Positions 39,111 through 48,067 of a DNA stretch of 64,000 nt are shown piece after piece. Under the pieces are notes generated by a model. It had not been told where the DNA came from. It did no database searches and saw only the letters and a program-made list of their open reading frames with translations. The position numbers and the translations under genes are program-made. The DNA is from Nannocystis punicea (GTDB lineage: Bacteria; Myxococcota_A; Polyangia; Nannocystales; Nannocystaceae). The first letter of the stretch is position 1; every line of letters begins with the position of its first letter. The stretch is taken from the NCBI RefSeq assembly GCF_026965555.1, contig NZ_CP114040.1, positions 9,088,001-9,152,000 of the forward strand, given 5' to 3'.

Positions 39111-39445
39111 GCAGACGGCGTCGCGGCGGTGGCACAGCCGAGCGCCGCGCCCATGCACCTGAAGACGAGGAGGAGCGCGCGGCGAGCGGTCGATCGCGCG
39201 GTGGACACGACCCGGGTGTACCACGCGGTCGGAGCGTCGCTACGACGACGAGATCGCCGCTCACGACCTCCGCGTCGACGGCGGTGCATGCAGCTCGTGG
39301 TCCCCGGCGAGGCGGCTGCGATGTCGCTGCAGGGCGGGCTCGGGCCTACACGCTCGTCTGGAGCCGGGATGCGGAGCTGTTCCTCCAGACAGGTCCGGCG
39401 CCTCCGGATTGTGGCGCGTGGCGAGGCGGGCTAGGCTTTCCGCCC
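39111..39445. other. intergenic, no gene seen
   Basis: 335 nt between two plus-strand genes. Open frames here are random-looking (Arg-rich). No element recognised. Confidence 0.4.
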
Positions 39446-40540
39446 ATGAATGATCCGCGCTTTTGCCTGGCTTGGGTGGTGGCAGTGACTGCGTGCGATC
39501 CGGGGCCGCCGGGGCAGGATTCGGCGACGGCCAGCACGACCTCGACCTCGACGACTGCGAGCACCGACGACGACGAGACGACGACTGCGCCCACGACCTC
39601 GGGCGGCCCTGACGGCGGCAGCGCGCTCGGCTGCACCGACGTGCGCTGGGTTCATCCGTTTCCGTGGCTCGCGTCGATCCGCGGGCTCGCCGTCGATTCG
39701 CGCCAGCACGTGCGCACGGGCTACCGCGACGGAGATTATCACGTGCTCGACATCGACCCGTCGGGGCTGGTCGTGGGAACGATGGACTTCGCCGACACGT
39801 CGCCGAACTGGTACGGCATCGACGATCAGGACGACCTGCTGCTGGTCTTCCACGAGGACGACTCGATCCACCGCCTGCGCAAGTTCGACGTCCACGGCGC
39901 GCAGCTGTGGGAGGTCGAGTACCAACCCGACGCGAAGGGCCTGTCGCAGCCGCACGCGAAGCCCGGCCCCGGCGGCACCACGGTCGTCACGCGGGACACG
40001 TGGATCTTCAAGTACGACGCCGACGGCCAGCAGCTGTGGGAGATGCAAGATCCCGGCTATCCGCTGATCGCCGGCGTCAGCGCCGAAGGCGTGATCATCG
40101 GTTTCTACGTCACGACCACGGACTTCTGGGCGCGGGACGCCGACGGCCAATTGCTGTGGCAGGAGGACTGGGGCGAGCACGCGCAGTCGGATCGAGTGTT
40201 CGCGGTCGACGCCGGCGGCGGCATCGCGGTCGGCGAGCAAGCCCTCGGAGTGGCTCGCTTCACGGTCGACGGGACGCTCGAGTGGGAGCGCACCGAGGAG
40301 GAGCTCGGGGTGCGGGTCGACGCGATGGCGATGAACGCGAAGGGCCAGCTCGCGGTGCTCGGGCAGACGATGGAGCTGGGCGGCGCCTCGGCCGCGGTGG
40401 TGCTCGACGCGGACGGGACGGAGACGACGAAGCGGGCGTGCACGGAGCTCGACGGCAAAGAAGTGGCGATCGACGAGGCCGGCCGGGTGGTCATCGGCGC
40501 CAACGACCTCGACGACTATTATGTCGTTTCGTTCGATTGA
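39446..40540 (+). CDS. beta-propeller-like lipoprotein
   Basis: A 364-aa lipoprotein: short signal MNDPRFCLAWVVAVTAC, Thr/Ser/Asp linker to about residue 60, then PQQ/WD-like propeller repeats with D.DGQ.LWE turns (FDVHGAQLWEVEY, YDADGQQLWEM, RDADGQLLWQEDW, FTVDGTLEWER). No enzymatic residues are recognised. The family is common in myxobacteria, and function is unknown. Convergent with the sigma-factor gene at 40707. Confidence 0.82.
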   Translation: MNDPRFCLAWVVAVTACDPGPPGQDSATASTTSTSTTASTDDDETTTAPTTSGGPDGGSALGCTDVRWVHPFPWLASIRGLAVDSRQHVRTGYRDGDYHVLDIDPSGLVVGTMDFADTSPNWYGIDDQDDLLLVFHEDDSIHRLRKFDVHGAQLWEVEYQPDAKGLSQPHAKPGPGGTTVVTRDTWIFKYDADGQQLWEMQDPGYPLIAGVSAEGVIIGFYVTTTDFWARDADGQLLWQEDWGEHAQSDRVFAVDAGGGIAVGEQALGVARFTVDGTLEWERTEEELGVRVDAMAMNAKGQLAVLGQTMELGGASAAVVLDADGTETTKRACTELDGKEVAIDEAGRVVIGANDLDDYYVVSFD

Positions 40541-40706
40541 AGCGTGATGATTGGCGACCCGCAGTACCACCATTCCTGGTGGTGCTGCATTTCTTCGCGG
40601 CGGTGATTGCGGGCCGTGAGGCGCGGTCCCACGTCGGCCCGGAGGTCTGCCGCCGTTGAATGGTCCCGATCGCCTCGAGACGGGCTCGGTTCGTCCGTCT
40701 GCGCAG

Positions 40707-41291
40707 TCACGAGCCGCAGCCGCCGGCGCCGCAGGTGCAATCGAGGCAGCCGTGCTCGGCACAGGTGCCGCACGAGCGGGCGACCTGCTTCTTCAGCGCC
40801 TCGCGCGCTCGAAACACCCGCACTGCGGCGTTGTTCGCGGTGATGCCCGCCTCGGCCGCGTAGTCCTTGACCGCGAGGCCGTCGAGCTCGATGCGGCGCA
40901 GCGCCTCCGCGTACTCCGGCTTCAGCGTGTCGGCGAGCCGCGCCACGCACTGGCACACTGCGCCGCGCAGCTCCGGCGCGGGTTCGACCGCCTCATCGAG
41001 CTCGGCCGCCAGGGCGTCGAGGCGACGTCCCGCCGCTGCGTCGCGCCGCCGGCGATCGATCACCGCGTTGCGGAGCAGCCGGTAGAACCAGGCGATCGCG
41101 GCCTCGTCGTCGCGCAGGTCGCCGAGCTTGTTCAGGCCGCGCACGAACGCGTCCTGCAGGATGTCCTCGGCGACGGCTCGGCTGCCGACCCGCGCCTGCA
41201 GGAAGCCGAGGAACTCGCGGTGGTTGGCGACGAGCCGGCTCACCACTTCGGGCGTCGGCTTCGGCTCGGCGTGCGTCTCCTGTGCGCTCAT
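40707..41291 (-). CDS. ECF sigma factor, CorE/ECF44-like, metal-sensing
   Basis: A 194-aa sigma factor. Region 2 spans ~20-90 (AEDILQDAFVRGL, WFYRLLRNAVIDRRRR) and region 4 ~120-170. Two features mark the ECF44/CorE group described in Myxococcus: a CxC in the linker (VCQCVARL, residues 113-115) and a Cys-rich tail (C174, C177, C182, C185, C187, C192 with H180). In that family the cysteines bind copper or other metals and replace an anti-sigma factor. It lies 45 nt after the cupredoxin gene, in the same transcription unit, under one of four identical-type promoters, so it probably activates its own synthesis and the copper genes nearby. Confidence 0.9.
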   Translation of the reverse strand: MSAQETHAEPKPTPEVVSRLVANHREFLGFLQARVGSRAVAEDILQDAFVRGLNKLGDLRDDEAAIAWFYRLLRNAVIDRRRRDAAAGRRLDALAAELDEAVEPAPELRGAVCQCVARLADTLKPEYAEALRRIELDGLAVKDYAAEAGITANNAAVRVFRAREALKKQVARSCGTCAEHGCLDCTCGAGGCGS

Positions 41292-41336
41292 GGCCTGTCC
41301 TCCTCGTGCTGTCGTCCAAGAGTGTAGTGCGACCTG

Positions 41337-41714
41337 CTAGGGCTTGCGCGTCACGACCTCGAGCACGCCCCGGATCATGTTCATCCCGCACTTGAACTCG
41401 TACTCGCCGGCGGGGAGCGCGGGCATCTCGAGGATGACCGGCCGATCGGTCGGGAGCTCGCGGCGAAGGTCGAGGGCGGCGAACACGACCTCGCGCGTGC
41501 ACGGCGACTTGTCCCGGCGAACGAACTTCAGGCGGACGCGCTCACCCTCGACGACGGTGATCCGGCCGGGCCGATAATCACCGTCGACGACGACCTCGAT
41601 CTCACGCAGCGCCCGGGTTTGCGCGGCGGTCGCGGCACCGGCCTGCGCGGGGAGGACGCTGACGGCGGCGGTGACGCCGAGGGACAGGACGACAGGGAGG
41701 ATGACTGTGAGCAT
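41337..41714 (-). CDS. exported cupredoxin-domain protein
   Basis: A 125-aa periplasmic protein: signal peptide (VILPVVLSLGVTAAVSVLPAQAGA), then a cupredoxin_1 fold (EIEVVVDGDYRPGRITVVEGERVRLKFVR) ending in YEFKCGMNMIRGVLEV, where Cys and Met residues can bind copper. The ATG at 41714 is chosen because GGAG lies 6 nt upstream; the ATG at 41729 lacks a site. First gene of the cupredoxin-sigma factor operon. It is a likely periplasmic copper binder. Confidence 0.87.
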   Translation of the reverse strand: MLTVILPVVLSLGVTAAVSVLPAQAGAATAAQTRALREIEVVVDGDYRPGRITVVEGERVRLKFVRRDKSPCTREVVFAALDLRRELPTDRPVILEMPALPAGEYEFKCGMNMIRGVLEVVTRKP

Positions 41715-41758
41715 GGTGATCTCCGGCATTCGCGTTTTTGTCTTTCGTCAAAGGGGCT

Positions 41759-41783
41759 GACGCGGCCGCCGGCGGGGCATTAC
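41759..41783 (-). promoter_or_regulatory. copper promoter box GTAAT-N16-CGTC
   Basis: Minus strand: GTAAT (41783-41779), exactly 16 nt, CGTC (41762-41759), 45 nt before the cupredoxin start. It matches the three other boxes in this copper region. Confidence 0.8.
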
Positions 41784-41811
41784 ACCCGCCGGTCGACGTT
41801 CGCCGCCCGGG

Positions 41812-44327
41812 TCAAGCCGCGGCGAAGCGCCGCAGGCGCAGCGAGTTCGTCAGCACCGACACGCTCGACAGCGACATCGCCGCGCTCGCCAGCACCGGCG
41901 ACAGCAGCCAGCCGGTCCACAGGTACAGCGCGCCGGCGGCGATCGGGATCCCGATCACGTTGTAGACGAACGCCCAGAACAGGTTCTGCCGGATCGTCCG
42001 CAAGGTCCGCCGTGCGAGCTGCAGCGCGATCGGCAAGCTCGAGATCCCGCCTCTCAGCAGCGCGACGTCGGCGGCCGCGATCGCTATGTCGGTGCCGGTC
42101 CCGATCGCCACTCCGACGTGCGCGCCGGCCAGCGCGGGCGCGTCGTTGACCCCGTCGCCGACCATCGCCACGACTCGACCGCGGGCCCGCTCGTCGGCGA
42201 CCACCCGCGCCTTGTCCTCCGGCCGCACCTCCGCGATCACGCGGTCGATGCCGAGCTCTGCAGCGATGGCCTCCGCGGTGCTGCGGCGATCGCCGGTCAC
42301 CATCGCCACCTCGATCCCCATGTCTCTCAGGCTGGCGACGCTCTGCCGCGCGCCCGCGGTCGGGCGATCCGCGACGGCGACGAGGCCGGCGAGGGCGCCG
42401 TCGATCGCCACGAACGAGGGCGTCCGCCCGCGCTCCGCGAGAGCCTCGGCCGCGGCCTCCAGGCTCGAAGCGTCGATCCCCTTGCGGCCCAGCCACGCGC
42501 CGGTCCCGACGAGCACGAGCCGGCCGGCGACGTCCCCCTCGATCCCGAAGCCCGGCTCCATCCGGAAGCGGCTCACGCTCTCGGCCTCGATCCCGCGCGC
42601 CCGGGCGCCCTCGACGATCGCCCGCGCCACCGGATGTTCGCTCTCTCGTTCGACCGCAGCGACCAGCGCCAGCAGCTCCGCGGCGCTCCAGCCCTCGTTC
42701 GGCACGACGTCGGTCAGCGCCGGTTTGCCTTCCGTCAACGTGCCGGTCTTGTCGAGCAGCACGGTGTCGACGCGGCTCGCCGCCTCGAGCGCCGCTCCCC
42801 CCTTGACGAGGATCCCGAGCTCGGCGCCGCGCCCGGTGCCGACGGCGACCGCGGCCGGGGTCGCCAGGCCGAGCGCGCACGGGCACGCGATCACCAGCAC
42901 CGCGACGAAGCGCTCGATCGCCGCCGCGAAGCCCGCCGCGGACGGATCGACGGCGACCCAGGCGAGCAGCGTGACCGCGGCGATCGCCAGCACGATCGGC
43001 ACGAAGTAGCTGCTGACGACGTCGGCGAGCCGCGCGATCGGGGCGCGCGAGCCCTGCGCCTGCTCGACCGCCTCGACGATCCGCGCCAGCGCAGTCTCAC
43101 TGCCCGTGTGCGTCACTCGCACGACCAGCGCGCCGCTCTGGTTCAGGGTCCCGCCGAACACCGGCGCGTCCTTCGTCTTGTCGACGGGGATGCTCTCGCC
43201 CGTCAACATCGACTCGTCGACGGCCGAGACGCCGCGGACCACCACGCCGTCGCTCGGGATCCGCTCGCCGGGTCGCACGAGCACGTGATCGCCGGGCACG
43301 AGCGACTCGACGGGGACATCGTCTTCGCGGCCGTCGGTGACGCGCCGCGCGGTCTTCGGCGCCAGCGCGACCAGGCCGCGGACTGCGTCGGACAGCCGCC
43401 GGCGCGCCCGCGTCTCGAGCAGCTTGCCGAGCAGCACGAAGCTGATGATCGCCGCGGCTGCCTCGTAGTACAGGTGCGGCGACACCCCGTGCTCGGCGTG
43501 CGGGAACAGGCCGGGCCACATCAGGGCGACGGTCGAGTAGACCCACGCGGCGAGCGTGCCGATGCTGACGAGGGTGTTCATGTCGGCCGCGCCGTGGCGC
43601 AGCGCCTTCCAGGCCAGGCGCAGGAACCGGCGGCCGGGGCCGAAGACGACCGGCGTGGCGAGGGCGAATTGCAGCCAGCGAGCGAACGTGCCCTCGGTGC
43701 CGGGGATGGTGCCGTGCGACATCGCCACGACCAGCAGCGGGACGCTGAGCGTCGCTGCGAGGATGAAGTCGCGGCGGAGGCCTCGCTGCTCCCGCTGCTC
43801 GGACTGCTCGAGCGCCTCTGCGCGAGTCGCCGCCCCGGAGCGCGCGGCCGGAGCGGCGTCGAAGTTCGGCACGGAGTAGCCGGCCTGCGTGATCGCCTCG
43901 ACCAGCGCGCGCGCGAGGTCGTGTCCGCCGCGAACTTCACGGTCGCGCGCTGAGTGACCAGGTTGACGGTCGCCTCGCGCACTCCCGGGACCGCGCGCAG
44001 CGCCTTCTCGATCCGCCGCACACAGTTGGCGCAGGTCATGCCCGCGATCGGCAGCTCGACGCTCGTGTCACCGGCGTCGCCCGGCACTTCGTAACCCGCC
44101 TCCTCGACGGCCCGGGCGAGCGCCGCCGGCGTCGCCGCGGATGGGTCGAAGGTGACGCTCGCGCGCCCGGTGACGAGGTTGACGTGCGCCTCCTCGACGC
44201 CGGGGACGGCCTTGAGGGCGCGCTCGACCCGGACGACGCAGCTGGCGCAGGTCATCCCCTCGATCGGCAGGTCGGCGTGGGAGGCAGCGTCCTGGGCGCT
44301 GCTCGCAATGACTGCGTTGCTCGGCAT
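41812..44327 (-). pseudogene. copA: copper P1B-ATPase CopA, split by -1 frameshift
   Basis: A Cu+-exporting P-type ATPase read in two frames. The ATG at 44327 (GAGGA upstream) gives two HMA metal-binding domains (GMTCASC, GMTCANC). Near 43918-43930, after VKFAAD, the homologous reading moves to the -1 frame (DLARALVEAITQAGYSVPNF) and continues to 41812. That part has TGES, the CPC membrane motif (IACPCALGLATP), DKTGTLT (phosphorylated Asp), the HP motif (SEHPVARAI) and GDGVNDAPAL. Everything needed for transport is present once the shift is made. Without it, translation runs about 115 Arg/Ser-rich residues to 43578. It could be a sequencing error, a true inactivation or programmed frameshifting. 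Preceded by a GTAAT-N16-CGTC box. Confidence 0.85.
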
Positions 44328-44344
44328 GGTGTCCTCGACTCGCT

Positions 44345-44369
44345 GACGCCGCACCCCGCCGGGCATTAC
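44345..44369 (-). promoter_or_regulatory. copper promoter box before copA
   Basis: Minus strand: GTAAT (44369-44365), 16 nt, CGTC (44348-44345), 18 nt before the copA ATG, which implies a very short or absent leader. Confidence 0.8.
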
Positions 44370-44424
44370 AGGGGGGCTGCGCGGAGCTGCGCGCCTCGGG
44401 CGCTTCCGACCGGCGCGCCACGCC

Positions 44425-44449
44425 GTAATGCGCCGGGACCCGCCGCGTC
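44425..44449 (+). promoter_or_regulatory. copper promoter box before copZ
   Basis: Plus strand: GTAAT (44425-44429), 16 nt, CGTC (44446-44449), 45 nt before the copZ ATG. Divergent from the copA box, 56 nt away. Confidence 0.8.
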
Positions 44450-44494
44450 TTCTCGCTGCGAGCCGCGAAACGCCGCGCCGCAAGGAGACCTGCC

Positions 44495-44725
44495 ATGAAC
44501 ACGCATCACGAAACCATCCTCGACGTCCCGGGCATGAGCTGCCAGTCCTGTGTCCGTCACATCCGCGAAGCTCTCGGGCAGCTGGACGGGGTCACCGAGG
44601 TCGAGGTCCGGCTGCGCGACGGCAAGGTGCTCGTGCATCACGACCCGAACGAGGCGACAGTCCACCGCTTGATCGCGGCGCTGCGCGAGGCCGGCTACGA
44701 GTCCTCCCTCGCGGCGGCCGCGTGA
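44495..44725 (+). CDS. copZ: copper chaperone CopZ
   Basis: A 76-aa cytoplasmic heavy-metal-associated domain: GMSCQSC near residue 14 is the Cu(I) site, in a beta-alpha-beta-beta-alpha-beta fold ending HRLIAALREAGYE. AAGGAG lies 7 nt before the ATG. Divergent from copA with paired promoter boxes, so the two should be induced together. It hands Cu(I) to the ATPase. Confidence 0.93.
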   Translation: MNTHHETILDVPGMSCQSCVRHIREALGQLDGVTEVEVRLRDGKVLVHHDPNEATVHRLIAALREAGYESSLAAAA

Positions 44726-44877
44726 ACCGCCGAGCCGACGAGCGGGCTCAGCGAAACGCCGGCAACACCGGCGCCCTCGGCGACAGCGGCGGCCCCACCA
44801 CCTGGGACGCCGGCCTCGTCGCGCGGGTGGATCTCCGCGCTGTACAGCCGGGCGCTGCGTCCGATATACGGACGGAG

Positions 44878-46986
44878 ATGTCGAGGCTCTCGCTGTTCGC
44901 GCTCCTGCTCGCGTGCGTCGCGTGTCGTCCGTCGCCGGGGCCGTCCGTGGCGACCCCGGCTGCGCCCGGCGTCGCCGCCGAAGCGGCGCCCGAAGGCCGC
45001 GCGGGGCCGGCCGGGGCGCCGGACGGGAAGCGCGAGGTGGTCGAGACCACCGTCTTTCACCTGCACAAGTTCCTGCAGCGGATCGGGGTCGAGCGCGACA
45101 CGTACACGCGCGACGGCGCGGGCCAGCTCGAGGCCAAGGCGTCGTTCGGCTTCCAGGATCGCGGCAGCCAGGTGACGCTCGCGGCGGCGTTCCGGCTCGG
45201 GCCCGACGGCGCGCCGCGTGACTATCAGGCCTGGGGGAAGACCTCGCGGATGTCGACGATCGACGAGCGCGTCCTCGTCGCGGCCGACGGCTCGTTCATT
45301 CACAGCCGCGTCGGCGAGGCGCCCGTGCGCGGCGAGCCGGACGGCGCGTACGTCGTCGCGTCGGGCTACGCCCCGATCCTCGCCCAGGACCTGCTGCTCC
45401 GCGCGTGGGTGGCCCGCGGCCGCCCTGCGACCATGACGCTGTTGCCCGCGGCGACGCTGACGATCGAGTCGCGCGGCAAGCAGGAGCACGAGGTCGAGGG
45501 CAAGCGAGTGACGCTCGAGCACGTGAGCGTGCGCGGGCTGGTGTGGGGTCGCGAGGACGCGTGGCTCGACGACGCCGGCAGGCTCGTCGCAGTGGTGACG
45601 CGAGACGCCGAGTTCGATCACTTCGAGGCCGCGCGCGAGGGGTTCGTCGCGCTCCTGCCGGAGCTCGTGTCGCGCGCGGGCGCCGACGGCGTCGCGTGGC
45701 TCTCCGAGGTCGGGCAAGCGGCGGCGCGAGGGCCGGCCGGCGTGGTGGCGCTCGTCGGCGCCGACCTCGTCGACGGCACCGGTCGCCCCACGGTGCGCGA
45801 CGCGGTGGTCGTCTACGACGGCGACAAGATCGTCGCCGCCGGGCCGCGCGCGTCGACGCCTATCCCGCCCGGCGCATCGACGCTCGACGTCTCCGGCAGC
45901 ACGATCCTCCCCGGCCTGTGGGACATGCACGCGCACGTGCAGCAGGTCGAGCAGGGCGCCGCGTATCTGGCGGCCGGCGTCACCACGGTGCGCGACCTCG
46001 GCAACATCCTCGAGTTCGTGACCGGCATCCGCGACACCCTCGACGCGGGCAAGGGGCTGGGGCCGCGGATCCTCGTGAGCGGCATCGTCGACGGCGACGG
46101 TCCGCGCGCGCTCGGGACGGTGCGGATCAAGCGGCGAGAAGACATCGCGCCGGTGCTCGATCGCCTCAAGCGCGCCGGCTGTCTCGAGGTCAAGCTCTAC
46201 TCGAGCGTCGCGCCCGCGCTGGTGCGGCCGATCGCCGAGGCGGCGCACCGCCGCGGCATGCGGGTGGTCGGCCACGTGCCGGAGGGCATGAGCGTCCTCG
46301 AGGCCATCGCCGCCGGCTACGACGGCGTGAGCCACGTGCAGTTCCTGTTCGATCCGCTGTTCGCTCCGGGCGAGGTCGGGCAGCTGTCGCGCGAGGCGCG
46401 GGGTCGCCGGATCGCCGACGCCGACGTCAAGGCGCCTCCGCTCGCGCAGGTGGTACGCGCCTTCGCGGCGAAGAAGGTGATGCTCGACGACACCCTCGCG
46501 CTCTACGAATTGATGAATCACACCGCCGACGAGAACGCGCGCCGCGAGCCCGGCCTCGCCAAGCTGCCGCTGGAGCTCCGCGGGCTGTTCGATGGTTCGT
46601 CGCCCGCGCAGGCCGCCCTCGACGGGGCGATCTTTTCCAACTACCTGGCGATCGTGGGGGAGCTGCACCGCGCCGGCGTCCCGATCGTCGCCGGTACGGA
46701 CATCTCGGTGCCGGGCCATTCGTTGCACCGCGAGCTCGAGCTGTACGTGCAGGCGGGCTTCTCGCCGATGGCGGCGATTCAGGCCGCCACCAGCGTGCCG
46801 GCGCGCATGATGGGCATGCAGGCGCAGGTCGGCACCATCGAACCGGGGAAGCGGGCGGATCTGGTGATCGTGGCCGGCGATCCGATCGCCGACATCCGCA
46901 ACGTCCGCAAGGTGACGACAGTGGTCGCGCGCGGCCGGATGTACGATCCGGCCGCGCTGTGGCGAATCGCGGAGTTCACCCCGTGA
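44878..46986 (+). CDS. amidohydrolase-family lipoprotein
   Basis: A 702-aa lipoprotein: signal MSRLSLFALLLACVAC, an N-terminal beta-rich region (residues ~50-290), then a metal-dependent amidohydrolase (TIM barrel). WDMHAHV gives the HxH metal ligands, LEVKLYSSV a candidate carboxylated Lys, VVGHVP and GVSHVQF the next His ligands, and AGTDISVPG the catalytic Asp. PGKRADLVIVAGDP is the typical C-terminal beta-sandwich. It is related to imidazolonepropionase/prolidase-like periplasmic amidohydrolases. Substrate unknown. It lies 152 nt after copZ on the same strand; co-transcription is possible but no link to copper is evident. Confidence 0.88.
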   Translation: MSRLSLFALLLACVACRPSPGPSVATPAAPGVAAEAAPEGRAGPAGAPDGKREVVETTVFHLHKFLQRIGVERDTYTRDGAGQLEAKASFGFQDRGSQVTLAAAFRLGPDGAPRDYQAWGKTSRMSTIDERVLVAADGSFIHSRVGEAPVRGEPDGAYVVASGYAPILAQDLLLRAWVARGRPATMTLLPAATLTIESRGKQEHEVEGKRVTLEHVSVRGLVWGREDAWLDDAGRLVAVVTRDAEFDHFEAAREGFVALLPELVSRAGADGVAWLSEVGQAAARGPAGVVALVGADLVDGTGRPTVRDAVVVYDGDKIVAAGPRASTPIPPGASTLDVSGSTILPGLWDMHAHVQQVEQGAAYLAAGVTTVRDLGNILEFVTGIRDTLDAGKGLGPRILVSGIVDGDGPRALGTVRIKRREDIAPVLDRLKRAGCLEVKLYSSVAPALVRPIAEAAHRRGMRVVGHVPEGMSVLEAIAAGYDGVSHVQFLFDPLFAPGEVGQLSREARGRRIADADVKAPPLAQVVRAFAAKKVMLDDTLALYELMNHTADENARREPGLAKLPLELRGLFDGSSPAQAALDGAIFSNYLAIVGELHRAGVPIVAGTDISVPGHSLHRELELYVQAGFSPMAAIQAATSVPARMMGMQAQVGTIEPGKRADLVIVAGDPIADIRNVRKVTTVVARGRMYDPAALWRIAEFTP

Positions 46987-46995
46987 CCGCTCCGG

Positions 46996-47298
46996 CTACT
47001 TCGCGCCCGGCATCGGCGGCGGTCCGGATGCCCACCAGCCGGCGGGGGCGCGGGCCCAGAACACGGCCGCGAGGACGCTGAACGCGAGGATCGTCACGAC
47101 GGCGAGCTGAGAGCTCGCCCTCCTGCCGGCGAGCACACCGAGGACCGGGCCGACCAGCAGGAGGGGCAGCATCGTGACCGCCGGGCCCTGGGGGAACGCG
47201 TCGCCGCGGTTGAAGAGGCCGACGAGGATCCATGCGAACGTGAAGCCGGCGAAGGCGCCAGCGGAGGCGAGGAACAACCGGCGAATGCGCGGTGACAT
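46996..47298 (-). CDS. small integral membrane protein
   Basis: A 100-aa protein with three hydrophobic segments (FLASAGAFAGFTFAWILVGLF, VTMLPLLLVGPVLGVLAG, LAVVTILAFSVLAAVFW). I do not recognise a family. Convergent with the amidohydrolase (9-nt gap) and 282 nt from the divergent DUF309 gene. Confidence 0.65.
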   Translation of the reverse strand: MSPRIRRLFLASAGAFAGFTFAWILVGLFNRGDAFPQGPAVTMLPLLLVGPVLGVLAGRRASSQLAVVTILAFSVLAAVFWARAPAGWWASGPPPMPGAK

Positions 47299-47580
47299 GA
47301 GACTGGTCGGAACGGCGCGCAGGAGGCCGTATTCACGGCGGTCGCGCCGATCGCCGCAATCCAGGCGCCCCGGGGACCGTACGTGCGGCGCGCTTGTGCG
47401 ATCGCGTGAGATCGCCGATGCTGCCGAGGTGCGCCTGCGCCGAGCCTCGACCGCGAGCGACCCTCCGGCGGAGGGCGCTTCGTCCGCGGCGCTCCTGTTG
47501 CCCGGTCGAGCCCGCTGGTGCGCGCGGCGGCGCGACGAACCGATGAACCCGCTCGCACACCGCGGAAGAAGCCGGGGCCG

Positions 47581-47943
47581 GTGACAGCGCCGCCGACGAG
47601 CCTCGACACGCCGCTCGCGCGCGGCATCGCGCTGTTCAACGCAGGCGCCCATTTCGCCGCCCACGAGGCCTGGGAAGACCGCTGGCGCGCGGCCATCGAC
47701 CCGGACGAGCGCCGCCTGCTGCAGGGCCTCATCCAGGTCGCCGCGGCCCATCACAAGCTGCGCGTGCAGGGCAAACCAGAGAGCGCTGCGCGGCTGCTCG
47801 CGCGGGGACTGGCCAAGCTCGACGCGTGTGCGCCGGACGCCGGCGGCCTCGCGCTCGCCGACTTTCGAGAGGCGACGCGGGCGTGGTTCGCCGGCGAATC
47901 TCCACAGCGCGTCACGGGACCGGCGCTGTCGTTTCGACGGTGA
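47581..47943 (+). CDS. DUF309 family protein
   Basis: A 120-aa helical protein. LFNAGAHFAAHEAWEDRWRAA is the DUF309 signature (N-G-x-[YF]-x-x-AHE-x-WE-x-x-W), followed by LLQGLIQVAAAHHKL. The GTG at 47581 gives the usual family length; no strong ribosome site. DUF309 proteins are small soluble bacterial proteins of unknown biochemical role. Confidence 0.87.
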   Translation: MTAPPTSLDTPLARGIALFNAGAHFAAHEAWEDRWRAAIDPDERRLLQGLIQVAAAHHKLRVQGKPESAARLLARGLAKLDACAPDAGGLALADFREATRAWFAGESPQRVTGPALSFRR

Positions 47944-48067
47944 CCCCGCCCTGCCGTCGACGAATCATCACACCATCTCCCGTCGATGCCGCGGTCCCAC
48001 GATTTGGCGGGGCAGTCGGCGCCTCGCTATCATGCGTGTGTTCCGGCAGAGGTCCGGGGCCGGGCGC

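Noticed and set aside
43578..43872. Zero-frame extension of copA as a separate functional C-terminal tail
   Set aside because: About 115 Arg/Ser-rich residues with no domain, lying opposite good ATPase sequence in the other frame; looks like out-of-frame translation.
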